Assembly: GCA_946631535.1 (NCBI GenBank)
Contig: CAMPAF010000187.1
Coordinates: 1-6,075, forward strand
Length of the DNA stretch: 6,075 nt
Origin: an uncultured Verrucomicrobiota bacterium
GTDB lineage: Bacteria > Verrucomicrobiota > Kiritimatiellia > RFP12 > UBA1067
Reading direction: 5' to 3'
The notes below the pieces were generated by a model, which saw nothing but the letters and a program-made list of their open reading frames with translations, was not told the origin of the DNA and ran no database searches. The position numbers and the translations under genes were made by a program. Below, piece by piece: positions 5,541-6,075 of this stretch (position 1 is its first letter; each line of letters opens with the position of its first letter).

Positions 5541-6075
5541 ATGACGAGAAGAGAGTTCATCGGCGGCACCGCGGCGTTTGCGGCCGCGCCTGCATTCGCG
5601 AAGAAGCCCGAGGACATCCGCGGCGTCCTGCTGCACTGGGGCCACAACATGTGGGGCGAGTCGCTGCCGGAGGGCGTGACGAAGATCACGAACGGACGCC
5701 TCTGCAACGACCACCTCAAGTTCGACGACGCGCTGTGGCAGAAGCTCGTGGACCACCTGCTGCTGCGCAAGATGAACCTCGTGGTGATTGACCTCGGCGA
5801 GTTCCCGGTCTATCCCAGCCATCCCGAGCTGGCGGTCAAGGGGTCGCGTTCCCCAGACTGGGTCCGCACGGAGGTGCGTCGGCTGAAGAAACTCGGTATT
5901 GAGCCGATTCCGAAGCTCAACTTCTCCACGGCGCACGACGCCTGGCTCAAGGAGTACGGGCGCATGGTGACGACCAGGCCGTACTACCGGGTCTGCCGCG
6001 AGGTGATCCGCGACGCGGCGGAGATGTTCGACCATCCGCGCTTCCTGCACATCGGCTACGACGAGGAGCGCATCT
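5541..6075 (+). CDS. Tat-exported GH20-like barrel glycosidase (C-terminus outside window)
   Basis: The 178 visible residues start MTRREFIGGTAAFAAAPAFA, a clear twin-arginine signal (TRREFI followed by a short hydrophobic stretch and an A-x-A site near residue 20). The mature part has barrel strands in order: RGVLLHWGHNMWGE (27-40), MNLVVIDLGEFPVYP, IEPIPKLNFS, and FLHIGYDEER at the window end. HIGYDEE closely resembles the H-x-G-x-D-E active-site strand of family 20 hexosaminidases, where the D-E pair is catalytic, so a retaining glycosidase acting on an amino sugar is a reasonable inference. Similar Tat-signal barrel proteins occur in Lentisphaerota and Verrucomicrobiota. ATG 5541 has AAGGG 10 bases upstream, and the gene follows the broken LamG gene by 14 bases, so both probably share the promoter at 4838. 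The substrate and full domain set are not visible. Confidence 0.8.
   Translation, partial: MTRREFIGGTAAFAAAPAFAKKPEDIRGVLLHWGHNMWGESLPEGVTKITNGRLCNDHLKFDDALWQKLVDHLLLRKMNLVVIDLGEFPVYPSHPELAVKGSRSPDWVRTEVRRLKKLGIEPIPKLNFSTAHDAWLKEYGRMVTTRPYYRVCREVIRDAAEMFDHPRFLHIGYDEERI

Noticed and set aside
5460..6050. Minus-strand open frame opposite the GH20-like gene
   Set aside because: It is antisense to a gene with a clear Tat signal and active-site motif; its composition is typical of a GC-rich shadow.

Overview
This GC-rich window looks like part of a polysaccharide-utilisation region from a Planctomycetes-Verrucomicrobia-Chlamydiae type bacterium. A gut or anaerobic Kiritimatiellota or Lentisphaerota-like genome is my best guess. 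That guess rests on the gene types: a XylR-like regulator with an N-terminal sugar-binding domain, a Tat-exported Gfo/Idh/MocA oxidoreductase, a Tat-exported glycosidase-like barrel protein, a LamG-like leader and a beta-helix leader. No rRNA, tRNA, CRISPR array, transposase or phage gene is visible.

Layout. Positions 1-1456 (minus strand) hold two closely spaced genes. The first is a short secreted beta-helix protein (857-1456) that looks cut off at its C-terminus. The second is a Tat-exported oxidoreductase (836 down to the window edge), with a 20-base gap between them. Diverging from them is a XylR-type regulator (1608-2699, plus strand). The gap between these divergent units (1457-1607) holds three TTTGCGAAAT-like half-sites and a well-formed promoter whose predicted start falls on the A of the regulator's ATG, so its mRNA may be leaderless. 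Positions 2700-2891 are a convergent gap with no convincing gene, only a weak hairpin. A large secreted protein of unrecognised family (2892-4745, minus strand) follows. Diverging from it across 4746-4906 is a plus-strand unit: a broken LamG-like gene (4907-5526, two reading frames) and then a Tat-exported GH20-like barrel enzyme (5541 to the window edge).

How the parts may work together (inference): four of the gene products carry export signals and two of these resemble sugar-active enzymes, so the locus probably handles an external or periplasmic glycan. The XylR-like protein would sense a sugar and control at least its divergent neighbours. Two of the secreted structural genes appear decayed or truncated, so the locus may be undergoing gene erosion. 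I see no clearly new defence or mobile system. The most notable items are the predicted leaderless regulator with its half-site array, the two broken secreted-protein genes, and the unassigned 617-residue secreted protein.
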